Shown: positions 33,666 through 42,658 of the stretch, piece by piece
How positions within the stretch are numbered: position 1 is the stretch's first letter
Layout of the letters: every line of letters starts with the position of its first letter
Origin: Falsiroseomonas selenitidurans
GTDB lineage: Bacteria; Pseudomonadota; Alphaproteobacteria; Acetobacterales; Acetobacteraceae
Assembly (NCBI RefSeq): GCF_012103215.1
Contig: NZ_JAAVNE010000039.1
Span: forward strand, 1 to 51,073
Length of the DNA: 51,073 nucleotides
Direction of reading: 5' to 3'
Made by a program: the position numbers and the translations under genes
Notes under the pieces: model-generated
What the model was told of the DNA's origin: nothing
Seen by the model: only the letters and a program-made list of their open reading frames with translations
Databases searched by the model: none

Positions 33666-35692
33666 GGCTGCACCGTGATGCGGAGGTTGCCGATGGCATC
33701 GACCACGGCCTCGGAGCGCGGCTCCAGCACCGTCGTCGCATCCGCCTGCTGGATGATGGCAGGGCCGGCGATGCGCGCGCCTTCCACCAGCCGCTCGCGC
33801 TGCCACACCGCGGCGCGATGCCAGGCGCCTTCGGCATAGAGGTCGCGCTCACCGACCAGCGCCTGCCCGTCGCGCGCCGCCGGATCCAGCAGCGCCGACA
33901 GGTCCAGCTGCCGGCGCCGGCCGATGACGGTGGTCGCCAGATTCACCAGCACGGCGCGGATTTCCGGCAGATGCACCTGGAACCGGGCGAAATAGGCGGC
34001 CTCGAAGGCCGCCTGGATCTCGGCGCGCGCCATGTCGGCGCGCGGCAGCGCCACGCGGATCAGATGCGTCTGGCCACGGAACTGCATCTCCGCGACATGC
34101 TGCACCTCCACCCGCTCCACCTCCGCCGCATCGGCCAGCACCAGCGCCGTGGCGCGGTCGCGCTGCGCCGTCAGCGTCTCCGTGATCTCCTCGGCGGCGA
34201 TGTCGTCCAGCCCGCGGTTCAGCGTGTTCACCGCATCCTGGCGCAGATCCGCCACCAGGCAGCCCAGCGCATTGGTCAGGCCCGGCCGGGCTGGCACAAG
34301 CACCATCGGGATGCCGATCTCCCGCGCCAGCGCCACCGCATGCAGCGGCCCGGCGCCGCCGAAGGCGAACAGGCAGAAATCGCGCGGATCATGCCCGCGG
34401 GAGAGGGAGACCATGCGGATCGCGCCCGTCATGTGCACATTCGCCAGCCGCAGCACCGCCTCCGCCGCCGCTTCCACCGTGATGCCCAGCGGCGTGGCGA
34501 GGCTCTCGGCAAAGGCGTCGCGCAGGTGCTGCAGCGGCACCGGCGCCGCCACCGCCAGCAGCCGCGCCGGGTCCAGCCGGCCGAGCACCAGGTTGGCATC
34601 CGTGATGGTCGGCCGCGTGCCGCCGCGGCCGAAGCCGATCGGCCCCGGCAGGCTGCCCGCGCTTTCCGGCCCGACCCGGATCATCCCCGCCGCATCCAGC
34701 CCGGCGATGGAGCCGCCGCCGGCGCCCACCGTGCGCACATCCACCATCGGCAGGTGGATCGGCAGCCCATAGGCGATGGACAGCTCCGCCGAGACCTCCG
34801 GCACCCCGCCCGCGATCAGCGCCACATCGGTGGAGGTGCCGCCCATGTCGTAGGTGATGGCATTCGCCAGCCCGCTTTGGGCGAGCGTCGCGGCGGCGGC
34901 CATCACGCCCGAAGCCGGGCCGGACATCACCGTCTTCGCCGCATCCTTCGCGACGAGCCGCGCCGCCACGGTGCCGCCATTGCCGTTCATCACCAGCAGG
35001 TCGCGCCGGTGCCCCTGCGCCGCCAGCTGGTCCTGCAGGCGCGTGATGTAGCGGTCCAGCACCGGCTGCACCGCGGCGTTCACCGCGGCCGTGGTGCCGC
35101 GCTCGTATTCGCGGAATTCCGAGAGCAGTTCATGGCCGAGCGTGACATAGGCGTTGGGCCAGAGGGCGCGCGCGATCTCCCCGGCGCGGCGTTCATGCGC
35201 GGGGTTGGCGTAGGCGTGCAGGAAATGCACCACCAGCGCCTCCACCCCCTCCGCCAGCAGCGCACGCACCGCGCGGGCCACCGCTTCCTCGTCCAGCGGC
35301 GTCACCACGCCGCCGCGCGCATCCATGCGTTCCGCCACTTCGCGCCGCCATTCGCGCGGCACCAGCGGCTCGAACCCGCCCTTCAGCCCATAGGGGTGCG
35401 GGCGGGTGCGGCGGCCGAGTTCCAGCACATCGCGGAAGCCGGCGGTGGTGATGAGGCCCACCTTCGCCAGCTTGCGTTCCAGCACCGCATTGGTGGTGGC
35501 GGTGGTGCCGTGGATGATGAGGTCGAGCGCCGCCGGCGTGCTGCCCGCCGCGGCGATCGCCGCCAGCACGCCATCCGCCTGGTTCGCCGTGGTGGTCGGC
35601 ACCTTCGCGAGGCGCACGCGCCCCGAGGCGTCCTGCAGCAGAAGGTCGGTGAAGGTGCCGCCGACATCGATGCCGGCCGTGACGCGCGCCAT
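33662..35692 (-). CDS. Hydantoinase A/oxoprolinase-type ATP-dependent subunit (HyuA)
   Basis: A 676-residue protein of the hydantoinase A family with an actin-like ATPase core: phosphate-binding GIDVGGTFTD (7-16) and YDMGGTSTDV (around 275). IIHGTTATTNAVLERK, MSGPASGV and FAFGGAGPLHAVALARE are further family motifs. It begins 6 bases after the LivF stop and overlaps HyuB, so transport genes and catabolic genes are one transcription unit. Length and motifs are complete, unlike the degenerate second copy at 50.2 kb. Confidence 0.93.
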   Translation of the reverse strand: MARVTAGIDVGGTFTDLLLQDASGRVRLAKVPTTTANQADGVLAAIAAAGSTPAALDLIIHGTTATTNAVLERKLAKVGLITTAGFRDVLELGRRTRPHPYGLKGGFEPLVPREWRREVAERMDARGGVVTPLDEEAVARAVRALLAEGVEALVVHFLHAYANPAHERRAGEIARALWPNAYVTLGHELLSEFREYERGTTAAVNAAVQPVLDRYITRLQDQLAAQGHRRDLLVMNGNGGTVAARLVAKDAAKTVMSGPASGVMAAAATLAQSGLANAITYDMGGTSTDVALIAGGVPEVSAELSIAYGLPIHLPMVDVRTVGAGGGSIAGLDAAGMIRVGPESAGSLPGPIGFGRGGTRPTITDANLVLGRLDPARLLAVAAPVPLQHLRDAFAESLATPLGITVEAAAEAVLRLANVHMTGAIRMVSLSRGHDPRDFCLFAFGGAGPLHAVALAREIGIPMVLVPARPGLTNALGCLVADLRQDAVNTLNRGLDDIAAEEITETLTAQRDRATALVLADAAEVERVEVQHVAEMQFRGQTHLIRVALPRADMARAEIQAAFEAAYFARFQVHLPEIRAVLVNLATTVIGRRRQLDLSALLDPAARDGQALVGERDLYAEGAWHRAAVWQRERLVEGARIAGPAIIQQADATTVLEPRSEAVVDAIGNLRITVQP

Positions 35693-35698
35693 GGCCTG

Positions 35699-36412
35699 CT
35701 ACACCGTCAGATAGGTGGTGCGGATGGCCTCGTCCGCTTCCAGCGCTTCCATGCTGCCGGCGAAGCGGATGCTGCCACGCTCGATGACATAGGCGCGGTC
35801 GGCGACGGCGGCGGCGAAGTCCAGGCTCTGTTCGGACAGCAGCACCGCGATGCCTTCTGCCTTCATGCGCAGCACGGCTTCCGCCATCAGTTCCACGATC
35901 ACCGGCGCCAGGCCTTCCGAAGGCTCGTCCAGCAGCACCGCGTCCGGGTTGCCCATCAGCGTGCGGGCGATGGTCAGCATCTGCTGTTCCCCGCCCGACA
36001 TTGCCGCGGCGCTGCGGCCGCGCATCTCCGCCAGGTTGGGGAAAATTTCGTACAGGCGTTCCGGTGTCCAGGGCGGCCGGCCGCCACGCGCGGCGCGTCG
36101 CCCGACCTCCAGATTCTCCGCCACCGTCAGGTCGGTGAAGATGCGCCGGTCCTCCGGCACATAGCCCAGGCCCGCGCGGGCGATGCGGTAGGGCGCCCAG
36201 TTGGCGATCTCCGCGCCGGCGAAGCGGATGCGGCCGCCGCGCACCGGCAGCAGCCCCATGATGGCCTTCAGCGTGGTGGATTTGCCGGCACCGTTGCGCC
36301 CCATCAGCGCCGCCACCGCGCCGCGTTCGAGCGTGAGGTCGACGCCGAACAGTACCTCCGCCGGGCCATAGCCCGCGGTGATTCCTGAAACCTCCAGCAC
36401 CGGGTCAGCCAT
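35699..36412 (-). CDS. Branched-chain amino acid-type ABC transporter ATPase (LivF type)
   Basis: The 237-residue ATPase has Walker A (GRNGAGKST), the signature MSGGEQQML, Walker B (AVLLDEP), SEGL and the H-loop region LLSEQSLD, all typical of LivF. The start overlaps the LivG stop by 8 bases (ATGGCTGA). Liv-type systems also import amides, urea and aromatic acids, so the operon's enzymes, not the transporter class, suggest the cargo. Confidence 0.93.
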   Translation of the reverse strand: MADPVLEVSGITAGYGPAEVLFGVDLTLERGAVAALMGRNGAGKSTTLKAIMGLLPVRGGRIRFAGAEIANWAPYRIARAGLGYVPEDRRIFTDLTVAENLEVGRRAARGGRPPWTPERLYEIFPNLAEMRGRSAAAMSGGEQQMLTIARTLMGNPDAVLLDEPSEGLAPVIVELMAEAVLRMKAEGIAVLLSEQSLDFAAAVADRAYVIERGSIRFAGSMEALEADEAIRTTYLTV

Positions 36413-37187
36413 GCGCCGCGCGCCTCGCCCGCAGCGCCGCCCGGTGGCCGGACTGCCCGAGATAGACGCGCTGCACCTCGGCGTTCGCGCGCACCTGCTC
36501 GGGCGGGCCCTCCGCGATCACCTCGCCCCGCACCAGCACCAGGATCCGGTCGGCATGGGCGAAGACGGCATCCATGTCGTGTTCCGTGAACAGCACGCCG
36601 ATGCCCTGGCCGCGGGCGATGTTCGCCACCAGTTGCATCAGCCCGGCGCGTTCCCGCGGCGCCATGCCGGCTGTGGGCTCGTCCATCAGCAGCAGGCGCG
36701 GCGAGGCAGCGAGCGCGATGGCCAACTCCACGCGCTTCACATCGCCATAGGCCAGCTCGCCGATCGGGCGCTCGGCCTCCGCCGCCATGCCGACGCGGTC
36801 CAGCAGCGCCAGCGCCTGGTTGCGGTACAGCGCTTCCGCCCGCGCCACCACCTCCCGCGTCCGGCCGTGATGCGCGATCAGCGCCATCTGCACATTGCCC
36901 AGCACGGTCATGGACAGGAAGGTCTGCGCCACCTGGAAGGTGCGGCCGACGCCCAGCCGGCAGACCGCGCGCGGCGGCTGGCCGGTGATGTCGGCCCCGG
37001 CCAGCAGCACGCGCCCGGAATCCGGTGCCAGCTGGCCGCCCACCATGTTGAAGGTGGTGGATTTGCCGGCGCCGTTCGGGCCGATGATCGCCAGCATCTC
37101 GCCTTCCGCCAGGGCAAAGGACACATCCTTCGCCGCCACCACGCCACCGAAGGCCTTGTTCAGCCGCTCCGCCGCCAGCAGCGTCAT
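36405..37187 (-). CDS. Branched-chain amino acid-type ABC transporter ATPase (LivG type)
   Basis: The 260-residue ATPase has Walker A (GPNGAGKST), GRTFQVAQTF as the LivG Q-region, a divergent signature LAYGDVKRVELAIAL, Walker B (LLLMDEP) and the H-loop FTEHDMDAVFAHADR. The C-terminal extension up to residue 260 matches BCA_ABC-type proteins. ATG 37187 overlaps the permease stop as ATGA; the much longer open frame upstream is antisense-like noise over the permease gene. Confidence 0.93.
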   Translation of the reverse strand: MTLLAAERLNKAFGGVVAAKDVSFALAEGEMLAIIGPNGAGKSTTFNMVGGQLAPDSGRVLLAGADITGQPPRAVCRLGVGRTFQVAQTFLSMTVLGNVQMALIAHHGRTREVVARAEALYRNQALALLDRVGMAAEAERPIGELAYGDVKRVELAIALAASPRLLLMDEPTAGMAPRERAGLMQLVANIARGQGIGVLFTEHDMDAVFAHADRILVLVRGEVIAEGPPEQVRANAEVQRVYLGQSGHRAALRARRAAHG

Positions 37188-39037
37188 GCGCGCCCCCTGA
37201 GCGCGCCATAGGCGCCGCCGAGCCCGCGCGGAAACACCAGCACCAGCGCGATGATGGAAGCGCCCAGGAAGAACCGCCAATGGTCGGTCAGCGGCATGAA
37301 GAAGTCCTTGATCGCATGGAAGGCCGCAGCCCCCGCCACGGCGCCCATCACCGTCTGGATGCCGCCCAGCAGGATCATCGCCAGGAAATCGACCGAAAGC
37401 GGAATCGCCAGCAGGGTCGGGTCGATGGAGCCCTTGGAGAAGGCATAGAGCCCGCCCGCCAGCCCTGCCGCGCCGCCGGCCAGCGTGAAGGCCAGCCAGC
37501 GATGCGTGCGCGCATCGATGCCGATGGCGTTCGCCCGCGCCTCCGAATCCCGTGCCGCCCGCAGCGTGGCGCCGAAGGGCGCATAGACCACGTGCCGCAG
37601 CGCCCAGATGCCCAGGATGCAGCAGGCCGCGACCAGGTAGTGGAACACGGCGCGGGAGCGCGCCCAGTCGGAGGGCCAGACGCCGACCACGCCATTGTCG
37701 CCGCCCGTCACCTCCACCCATTGGAAGCAGACCGCATAGGCGATCTGCGCGAAGGCGAGGGTCAGCATCGCCAGGTAGATGCCGGTCAGCCGCACCACGA
37801 AGAAGCCGAACAGCGCCGCGAAGGCGGCGCCCGCCACCGGCGCGGCCAGCAGCGCCGGCTCCATCGGCAGGCCCGCCTTCGTCACCAGCAGCCCCGCCGC
37901 ATAGGCCCCCAGCCCGAAATAGGCGGCATGGCCGAAGGAGACGATGCCGCCATTGCCGACGAGGAAATTCAGCGAAAAGGCCGCCAGCGCGAAGATCAGG
38001 ATCTCCGTCGCCACCTTCACCGCATAGCCGTCGCCCAGCACCGGCACCGCCAGCATGGCGGCGATGGCAAGCCCGGCGATCGCCTTCTCCCACGCCCCGA
38101 AGCGCGGCGTGGCAAGAATGCCCTCCGGCAGCGCGGCGCGACCGGCGGCGGTCTCCGGCCGGCCGAGCAGCCCCCAGGGCTTCACCACCAGCACCGCGGC
38201 CATCAGCAGGAACACCAGCACCAGCGTGATCTTCGGGAAGATCAGCACGCCGAAGGCGTTCAACTGCCCGATCAGCACCGCCGCCAGGAAGGCCCCGGGC
38301 ACCGAGCCCATGCCGCCGATGACGGTGACGACGAAGGCTTCCGTGATGATCGACAGGTCCATCTGCGAGGAAACGGCCACGCGCGGAATCTGCAGCGCGC
38401 CGCCCAGCCCCGCCAGGAAGGCGCCGAGGAACAGCGTGCCGGTGAACAGCAGCGCCTGGTTGACGCCGAGCGCGCCCACCATCTCCCGGTCCCGCGTCGC
38501 GGCGCGGATCAGGATGCCGAAGCGCGTCCGGTGCATCAGCAGCCACAGCAGGCCGAGCACCGCCGGCCCGACGCCGATCAGCAGCAATTCATAGGCCGGG
38601 AAGCGCTGGCCGAGGATCTCCACCCCATGCCGCAGGCCGGGCGCGCGCGGCCCGGAAATCTCCACCGGCCCCCAGATCCACAGCACCGCGTCCTGCACCA
38701 TCAGCACCACGCCGAAGGTGGCCAGAAGCTGGAACAACTCCGGCACCTTGTAGAGCCGGCGCAGCAGCAGCAATTCCATCAGCACGCCCAGCCCGCCGAC
38801 GACAAGGGCGGAGGCGATGACGCCGGTGAAGAACAGCAGCGGCGAGCGGTCGAACTCGAACAGCCAGGGCACCAGCGTCACCGCCACATAGGCGCCCAGC
38901 ATGTAGAAGCTGCCATGCGCGAAGTTGACGATGCGGGTGACACCGAAGACCAGTGTCAGGCCGGAGGCGATGACGAACAGCGACGACGCGCTGGCCAGCC
39001 CCGACAGGGACTGGACCAGCAGAAACCCGAGATCCAT
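37184..39037 (-). CDS. Fused LivH-LivM permease of a branched-chain amino acid-type ABC transporter
   Basis: A 617-residue inner-membrane protein. Residues 1-300 are a LivH-type permease (GLTLVFGVTRIVNFAHGSFYMLG, then the GMGSVPGAFLAAVLIGQ loop). Residues 315-617 are a LivM-type permease (NFLVGNGGIVSFGHAAYFGLGAY, GATLRAARDSEARANAIGID, ending FPRGLGGAYGALRGRA). The two are separate genes in most Liv systems, so this is a fusion giving the pore as one polypeptide. It starts 9 bases after the binding-protein stop. Confidence 0.93.
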   Translation of the reverse strand: MDLGFLLVQSLSGLASASSLFVIASGLTLVFGVTRIVNFAHGSFYMLGAYVAVTLVPWLFEFDRSPLLFFTGVIASALVVGGLGVLMELLLLRRLYKVPELFQLLATFGVVLMVQDAVLWIWGPVEISGPRAPGLRHGVEILGQRFPAYELLLIGVGPAVLGLLWLLMHRTRFGILIRAATRDREMVGALGVNQALLFTGTLFLGAFLAGLGGALQIPRVAVSSQMDLSIITEAFVVTVIGGMGSVPGAFLAAVLIGQLNAFGVLIFPKITLVLVFLLMAAVLVVKPWGLLGRPETAAGRAALPEGILATPRFGAWEKAIAGLAIAAMLAVPVLGDGYAVKVATEILIFALAAFSLNFLVGNGGIVSFGHAAYFGLGAYAAGLLVTKAGLPMEPALLAAPVAGAAFAALFGFFVVRLTGIYLAMLTLAFAQIAYAVCFQWVEVTGGDNGVVGVWPSDWARSRAVFHYLVAACCILGIWALRHVVYAPFGATLRAARDSEARANAIGIDARTHRWLAFTLAGGAAGLAGGLYAFSKGSIDPTLLAIPLSVDFLAMILLGGIQTVMGAVAGAAAFHAIKDFFMPLTDHWRFFLGASIIALVLVFPRGLGGAYGALRGRA

Positions 39038-39046
39038 GCGGCGCGG

Positions 39047-40270
39047 TCAGCGCCCCGGGCGCGCGGCGCGCACCTCGGCCTCGGGGAACAGGAAGTCGGC
39101 GCCATCGGCGTAGCGGGCGTTGCGCATGGTGCCGGTGCGGCCGCGCAGCACGGTCTCCCCCACCCAGGTGCCCATGGTGCTCTGCTGGTCGATGCCGCGC
39201 ATCAGCACGGAGCCGACGATGGTGTCCGTCCGCAGGCCCGGGAAGGCATCCACCAGCGCCTCGGTCTCCGTCGTGCCGGCCTTGTTCAGCAGCGCGGCCA
39301 CCACCTGCGCGGTGACATAGCCCAGCACGCTGCCCTTGCGCGGCGTGTCGTTGAACCGGGCGCGGTAGGCGGCGACGAAGGCCTTGTGCGCCGGCGCCTC
39401 CACCTGCTCCCACGGATAGCCGGTGACGATCCAGCCATCCGGGCACTCATCGCCCAGCGGGATCATGTATTCCGGCTCCCCGGTCAGCAGGGAGAGCACG
39501 GTGCGGCGCTCGAACAGGCCGCGGGTGTTGCCCTCGCGCACGAAGGCGGTCAGGTCGGCGCCGAACAGCACGTTGAAGATGCCGTCCGGCCGCGCCTGCG
39601 CCAGCGCGCCCACCGTGGCCCCGGCATCGACGCGGCCGAGCGCCGGATACTGCTCCGCCACGATCTCCGCCCCCGGGATGGTGCCGCCGATCAGCTTCTT
39701 GAAGTTGGCGGCGGCGGACTGGCCGTATTCGTAGTTCGGCGCGACGATCGCCCAGCGCTTCGCCGTCTTGCCGCGCGCCGCTTCCACCACCATGCGCGTC
39801 TGCATGTAGGTGGAAGGCCGCAGGCGGAAGGTGTAGCGGTTGCCCTGGCCCATGGTCAGCGCATCGGTCAGCGGCTCCGTCGCCAGGAACAGCTTCTTCC
39901 GCTGGTTGGCGAAATCCGCCACCGCCAGCCCGACATTGGACAGGAAGGTGCCGGCCAGGAAGGCACAACCTTCGCGCGTCAGCAGATCCTCCGCCACCCG
40001 CACGGCGTCGCCGGGGGTGGAGCCGTCGTCGCGGAAGACGAATTCCAGCGGCCGCCCGCCCATCACGCCGCCGGCCTGGTTGATGCCGTCCACCGCCAGC
40101 TGGATGGCGTTGCGGTAAGGCACGGAGAAGGCCGCCATGCGGCTGTAGGAGTTCAGCTCCCCCACCTTGATCGGCGCGCCCTGCGCCGGTGCCAGGCCGG
40201 GCCGCAGCCCGGCGGCCAGGCCCGCACCCGCGGCAAGCGCGGCGCGGCGGGAAAGGGTGAATGCAGCCAT
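39047..40270 (-). CDS. ABC transporter substrate-binding protein, Liv/amide type
   Basis: A 407-residue periplasmic binding protein, first gene of the eleven-gene leftward operon. The N-terminus MAAFTLSRRAALAAG and following hydrophobic run to APAQG is a signal peptide with a twin Arg. The peripla_BP_6 fold is shown by IQLAVDGINQAGGVMGGRPLEFVFRDD, a FLAGTFLSNVGLAVADFA stretch, WAIVAPNYEYGQSAAANFKK and YVTAQVVAALLNKAG. It determines what the Liv-type system imports. The divergent DUF3830 gene starts 142 bases away, and both probably share this control region. Confidence 0.92.
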   Translation of the reverse strand: MAAFTLSRRAALAAGAGLAAGLRPGLAPAQGAPIKVGELNSYSRMAAFSVPYRNAIQLAVDGINQAGGVMGGRPLEFVFRDDGSTPGDAVRVAEDLLTREGCAFLAGTFLSNVGLAVADFANQRKKLFLATEPLTDALTMGQGNRYTFRLRPSTYMQTRMVVEAARGKTAKRWAIVAPNYEYGQSAAANFKKLIGGTIPGAEIVAEQYPALGRVDAGATVGALAQARPDGIFNVLFGADLTAFVREGNTRGLFERRTVLSLLTGEPEYMIPLGDECPDGWIVTGYPWEQVEAPAHKAFVAAYRARFNDTPRKGSVLGYVTAQVVAALLNKAGTTETEALVDAFPGLRTDTIVGSVLMRGIDQQSTMGTWVGETVLRGRTGTMRNARYADGADFLFPEAEVRAARPGR

Positions 40271-40412
40271 GGCAAAGGCCCCCAGATCGCTTGTCCGCGC
40301 GTATCCTTGCCCGCGCGCGGGCCGCGGTCCAGCGGCTTTCCGCGCCGGCGCGCAGTTGACGCTGCCGCCGCGGCCGGATGATCCTTTCGCGGCTGAACAC
40401 AGGAGACGCCCG

Positions 40413-40889
40413 ATGTCCCGCATGTTGCGATTCACCTTCGTCGATGCCGGGGTCTCCGGCCGGGTTGAACTGCATGAAGCCCTGGCCGCCCGCACGGTGG
40501 ACGCCATCTGGGGCGCACTCGCCACGCCGGTGCGCCAGCTTTCCTTCCACGCCATGTTCGCCGGGCCGGAGATCATGATCGGCCTGCCGCCGGAGAACCA
40601 GAATTTCGACCCGCGCAGCCTGCCGTCGGAAAACCAGACCGTGATCCCGACGCCGGGCGACGTGCTGTGGTTCTACCAGGCGCCGAACATGATGAAGGGC
40701 CTGGCCGACGAGTTCTGGGAGATCGGCATGTTCTACGGCGATGGCGGCCGCGTCTTCGGCCCGCTGGGCTGGACGCCGGTGACCATGTTCGGCCGCATGC
40801 TGCCCGAGGACCTTCCCGCCTTTGCCAAGGAATGCGCCGGCATCCGGCTGACCGGCGCGAAGATGCTGGAGATCCGGCGGGAGGGCTGA
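40413..40889 (+). CDS. DUF3830 family protein (cyclophilin-like)
   Basis: A 158-residue soluble protein of the DUF3830 family, expected to have a cyclophilin-like barrel. Visible features are VELHEALAARTVDAIWGAL, FHAMFAGPEIMIGLP, PGDVLWFYQAPNM and GDGGRVFGPLGWTPVTMFGRM. AGGAG lies 7 bases before the ATG. It is divergent from the Liv/HyuAB/hydroxylase operon and ends 7 bases from the convergent AstE-like gene. Function unknown. I recall the family from neighbourhoods with hydantoinase and transporter genes, which would suggest a ligand-handling role, but this is weak. Confidence 0.85.
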   Translation: MSRMLRFTFVDAGVSGRVELHEALAARTVDAIWGALATPVRQLSFHAMFAGPEIMIGLPPENQNFDPRSLPSENQTVIPTPGDVLWFYQAPNMMKGLADEFWEIGMFYGDGGRVFGPLGWTPVTMFGRMLPEDLPAFAKECAGIRLTGAKMLEIRREG

Positions 40890-40896
40890 GCGGCGG

Positions 40897-41865
40897 CTAC
40901 TTCCGCTCCACCACCTCCACCACCTGGTCGCCGGCATAGAGCGGCATCCAGGGGCGGCGGATGGAGCCGACCCAGGCCTGGGCGGCCGGGCAGGTGATGG
41001 TCTCCACCACCTGGCCGGTCATGTCGATCATCCGGCCCATCACCTCGCCGGCCACCATGTCCTGGCCGGGTTCCACCAGGCAGTCCCAGTAGCCGCCCTG
41101 GCTGCACTTCACATGCACGGCGTTGCCGCCGTAGCGGATATCCTCGGCCACCGGCGGCGTGCCGGGGATCATCCCCAGCGCCTGCGCCGTGCCGGTCAGC
41201 GCGGTCCTGAAATTGTCCAGGTCCAGAGCCCGCACCCGGGCGCCGCCGCCCGATTCCACGATCAGCGCCGCCTTGTCGTGCCGGCGGGTGACGTTGGTGA
41301 GGAAGGTGCCCTCCATCCAATCCTCCGTCGCGCCCCATTGGTAGCGGCTGCCCACCTGGGCCGAGAGCGCCTTGGAAGCGAGCTGCGCCGGGGAGGACCC
41401 CTTGGCGTCGTGGATGACGTAGAAGGCGGTGATGGTGAGTTCGCCGCCGCTGTGCAGGTCCAGCACCGCGTCGCCGCCCTGCTCGCCGGCCAGCGCCAGC
41501 AGCCGGTCCGCCAACTGCTCGCCGACGCTGCCCCTGGGGTTGCCAGGGAAGATGCGGTTCAGGTTGGTGCCGTCCTGCGGGATCAGCCGGCTGTGCATCC
41601 GCTGGCCCAGCGGGTTGGCCACCATCAGCGCGGCGATGCTGCCCTTGAAGGTCTTCAGGTCCAGCGCGCGAAGGAAGCGCGCCGCGGCGATCGGCCCGAC
41701 ATTCTCGCCGCCATGGATCAGGCACTGGATGTACAGCCGCGGCCCCGGCACCGCGCCGCGCGCCAGCATCACGGGCGAGAGCAGCGGGCCGATCGGGTCG
41801 CTGGTCAGCGCGATGGTGCCGGTGGCCAGCTCGCCCGGGGCGGCCTCGGCGGTGCCGAATTTCAT
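40897..41865 (-). CDS. Succinylglutamate desuccinylase/aspartoacylase-family zinc hydrolase
   Basis: A 322-residue M14-like zinc enzyme that hydrolyses an N-acyl amino acid or related amide. Zinc ligands appear as His51 and Glu54 (IHGGENVG) and His138 (DLHSGG); Arg104 lies in NLNRIFPG, and ALIVESGG carries a likely catalytic Glu. A C-terminal barrel-sandwich-like domain (about 235-322) follows. The start has AGGAG about 8 bases upstream. It is the last gene of the leftward Rieske/ligase/transporter operon, so it may release the product of a gamma-glutamyl or acyl intermediate. Substrate not deducible. Confidence 0.88.
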   Translation of the reverse strand: MKFGTAEAAPGELATGTIALTSDPIGPLLSPVMLARGAVPGPRLYIQCLIHGGENVGPIAAARFLRALDLKTFKGSIAALMVANPLGQRMHSRLIPQDGTNLNRIFPGNPRGSVGEQLADRLLALAGEQGGDAVLDLHSGGELTITAFYVIHDAKGSSPAQLASKALSAQVGSRYQWGATEDWMEGTFLTNVTRRHDKAALIVESGGGARVRALDLDNFRTALTGTAQALGMIPGTPPVAEDIRYGGNAVHVKCSQGGYWDCLVEPGQDMVAGEVMGRMIDMTGQVVETITCPAAQAWVGSIRRPWMPLYAGDQVVEVVERK

Positions 41866-41902
41866 CAGGGCATCTCCTGCAGGAAGCAGGGTTGGTAGCA
41901 GG

Positions 41903-42658
41903 TCAGCGGCCCATCGCGAACCACCAGTGGATGGCCCGGTGTTCCAGCGCCACGAAGCCGCGATTCAGCGCATAGCCCAGGCCGGCCAGCAGCAGCACCG
42001 TCGCATACATCTCCGGCGCCCTTCCGGCGAACTGCATCAGCACCAGGTAGCTGCCCACCCCCTGCTCGCCGGCGATCATCTCCGCCACCACCGTCACCAC
42101 CAGCGCGAGCCCCAGCGCCACGCGCAGCCCGGCAAGGGTGTAGGGCAGGCAGGACGGCAGCACGATGCAGGCCGCGCGGCGCCAGGGGCCGATCCCGAAG
42201 GTGCGGCCCATCGCCAGCGCCTCCGCCTCCACAGCGCGCACGCCCTGCATGGTGTTGGTCAGCACCGGGAAGAACACGGTCAGCGCCACCACGGTGATCT
42301 TCATCGGATCATCGAGGCCGAGGAACAACACCAGCGGCGGGATCACCGCGGGGATGGGGATGGGCCGCACCGCCTCCACCACCAGCCCGAACAGCCGCGC
42401 CGTCAGCGGCACCAGGGCGAAAGCCAGCCCCACCGCCACCCCCGCTGCGCCGCCAGCCAGCAGCCCCGCGGCCATGCGGTACAGGGAACCGCCGACGCGC
42501 GCCGGCAGCTCCCCCGTCACGCTGTCCTGCCACAGGGCCCGCAGCACCTCCGTCACCGGCGGCCAGTTCGGGCTGTCCACCCAGCCGAAGCGCGCGGAGG
42601 CTTCCCAGAGCGCGAGCAGGCCGAGCACCAGCCAGGTGCCGGAGGTGGGCGCGCGCAT
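41903..42658 (-). CDS. ABC transporter permease, Ssu/Tau (nitrate/sulfonate/taurine) type, second copy
   Basis: A 251-residue inner-membrane permease with about six hydrophobic segments and the family loop EALAMGRTFGIGPWRRAACIVLPSCLPYTLAGLRVALG. PIPIPAVIPPLVLFLGL is the other hallmark. The ATG overlaps the binding-protein stop by one base (TGATG). It pairs with the related but different permease at 43.6-44.4 kb, so the channel is probably a heterodimer, whereas SsuC and TauC normally form homodimers. Confidence 0.92.
   Translation of the reverse strand: MRAPTSGTWLVLGLLALWEASARFGWVDSPNWPPVTEVLRALWQDSVTGELPARVGGSLYRMAAGLLAGGAAGVAVGLAFALVPLTARLFGLVVEAVRPIPIPAVIPPLVLFLGLDDPMKITVVALTVFFPVLTNTMQGVRAVEAEALAMGRTFGIGPWRRAACIVLPSCLPYTLAGLRVALGLALVVTVVAEMIAGEQGVGSYLVLMQFAGRAPEMYATVLLLAGLGYALNRGFVALEHRAIHWWFAMGR

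Noticed and set aside
37188..38546. Long extension of the LivG frame
   Set aside because: It is a shifted reading of the permease gene without ATPase or other motifs; the LivG domain begins at the ATG at 37187.
40356..40382. TTGACG and GATGAT as a promoter of the DUF3830 gene
   Set aside because: The spacing is only 15 bases and the second box matches poorly, so it is not strong enough to annotate.
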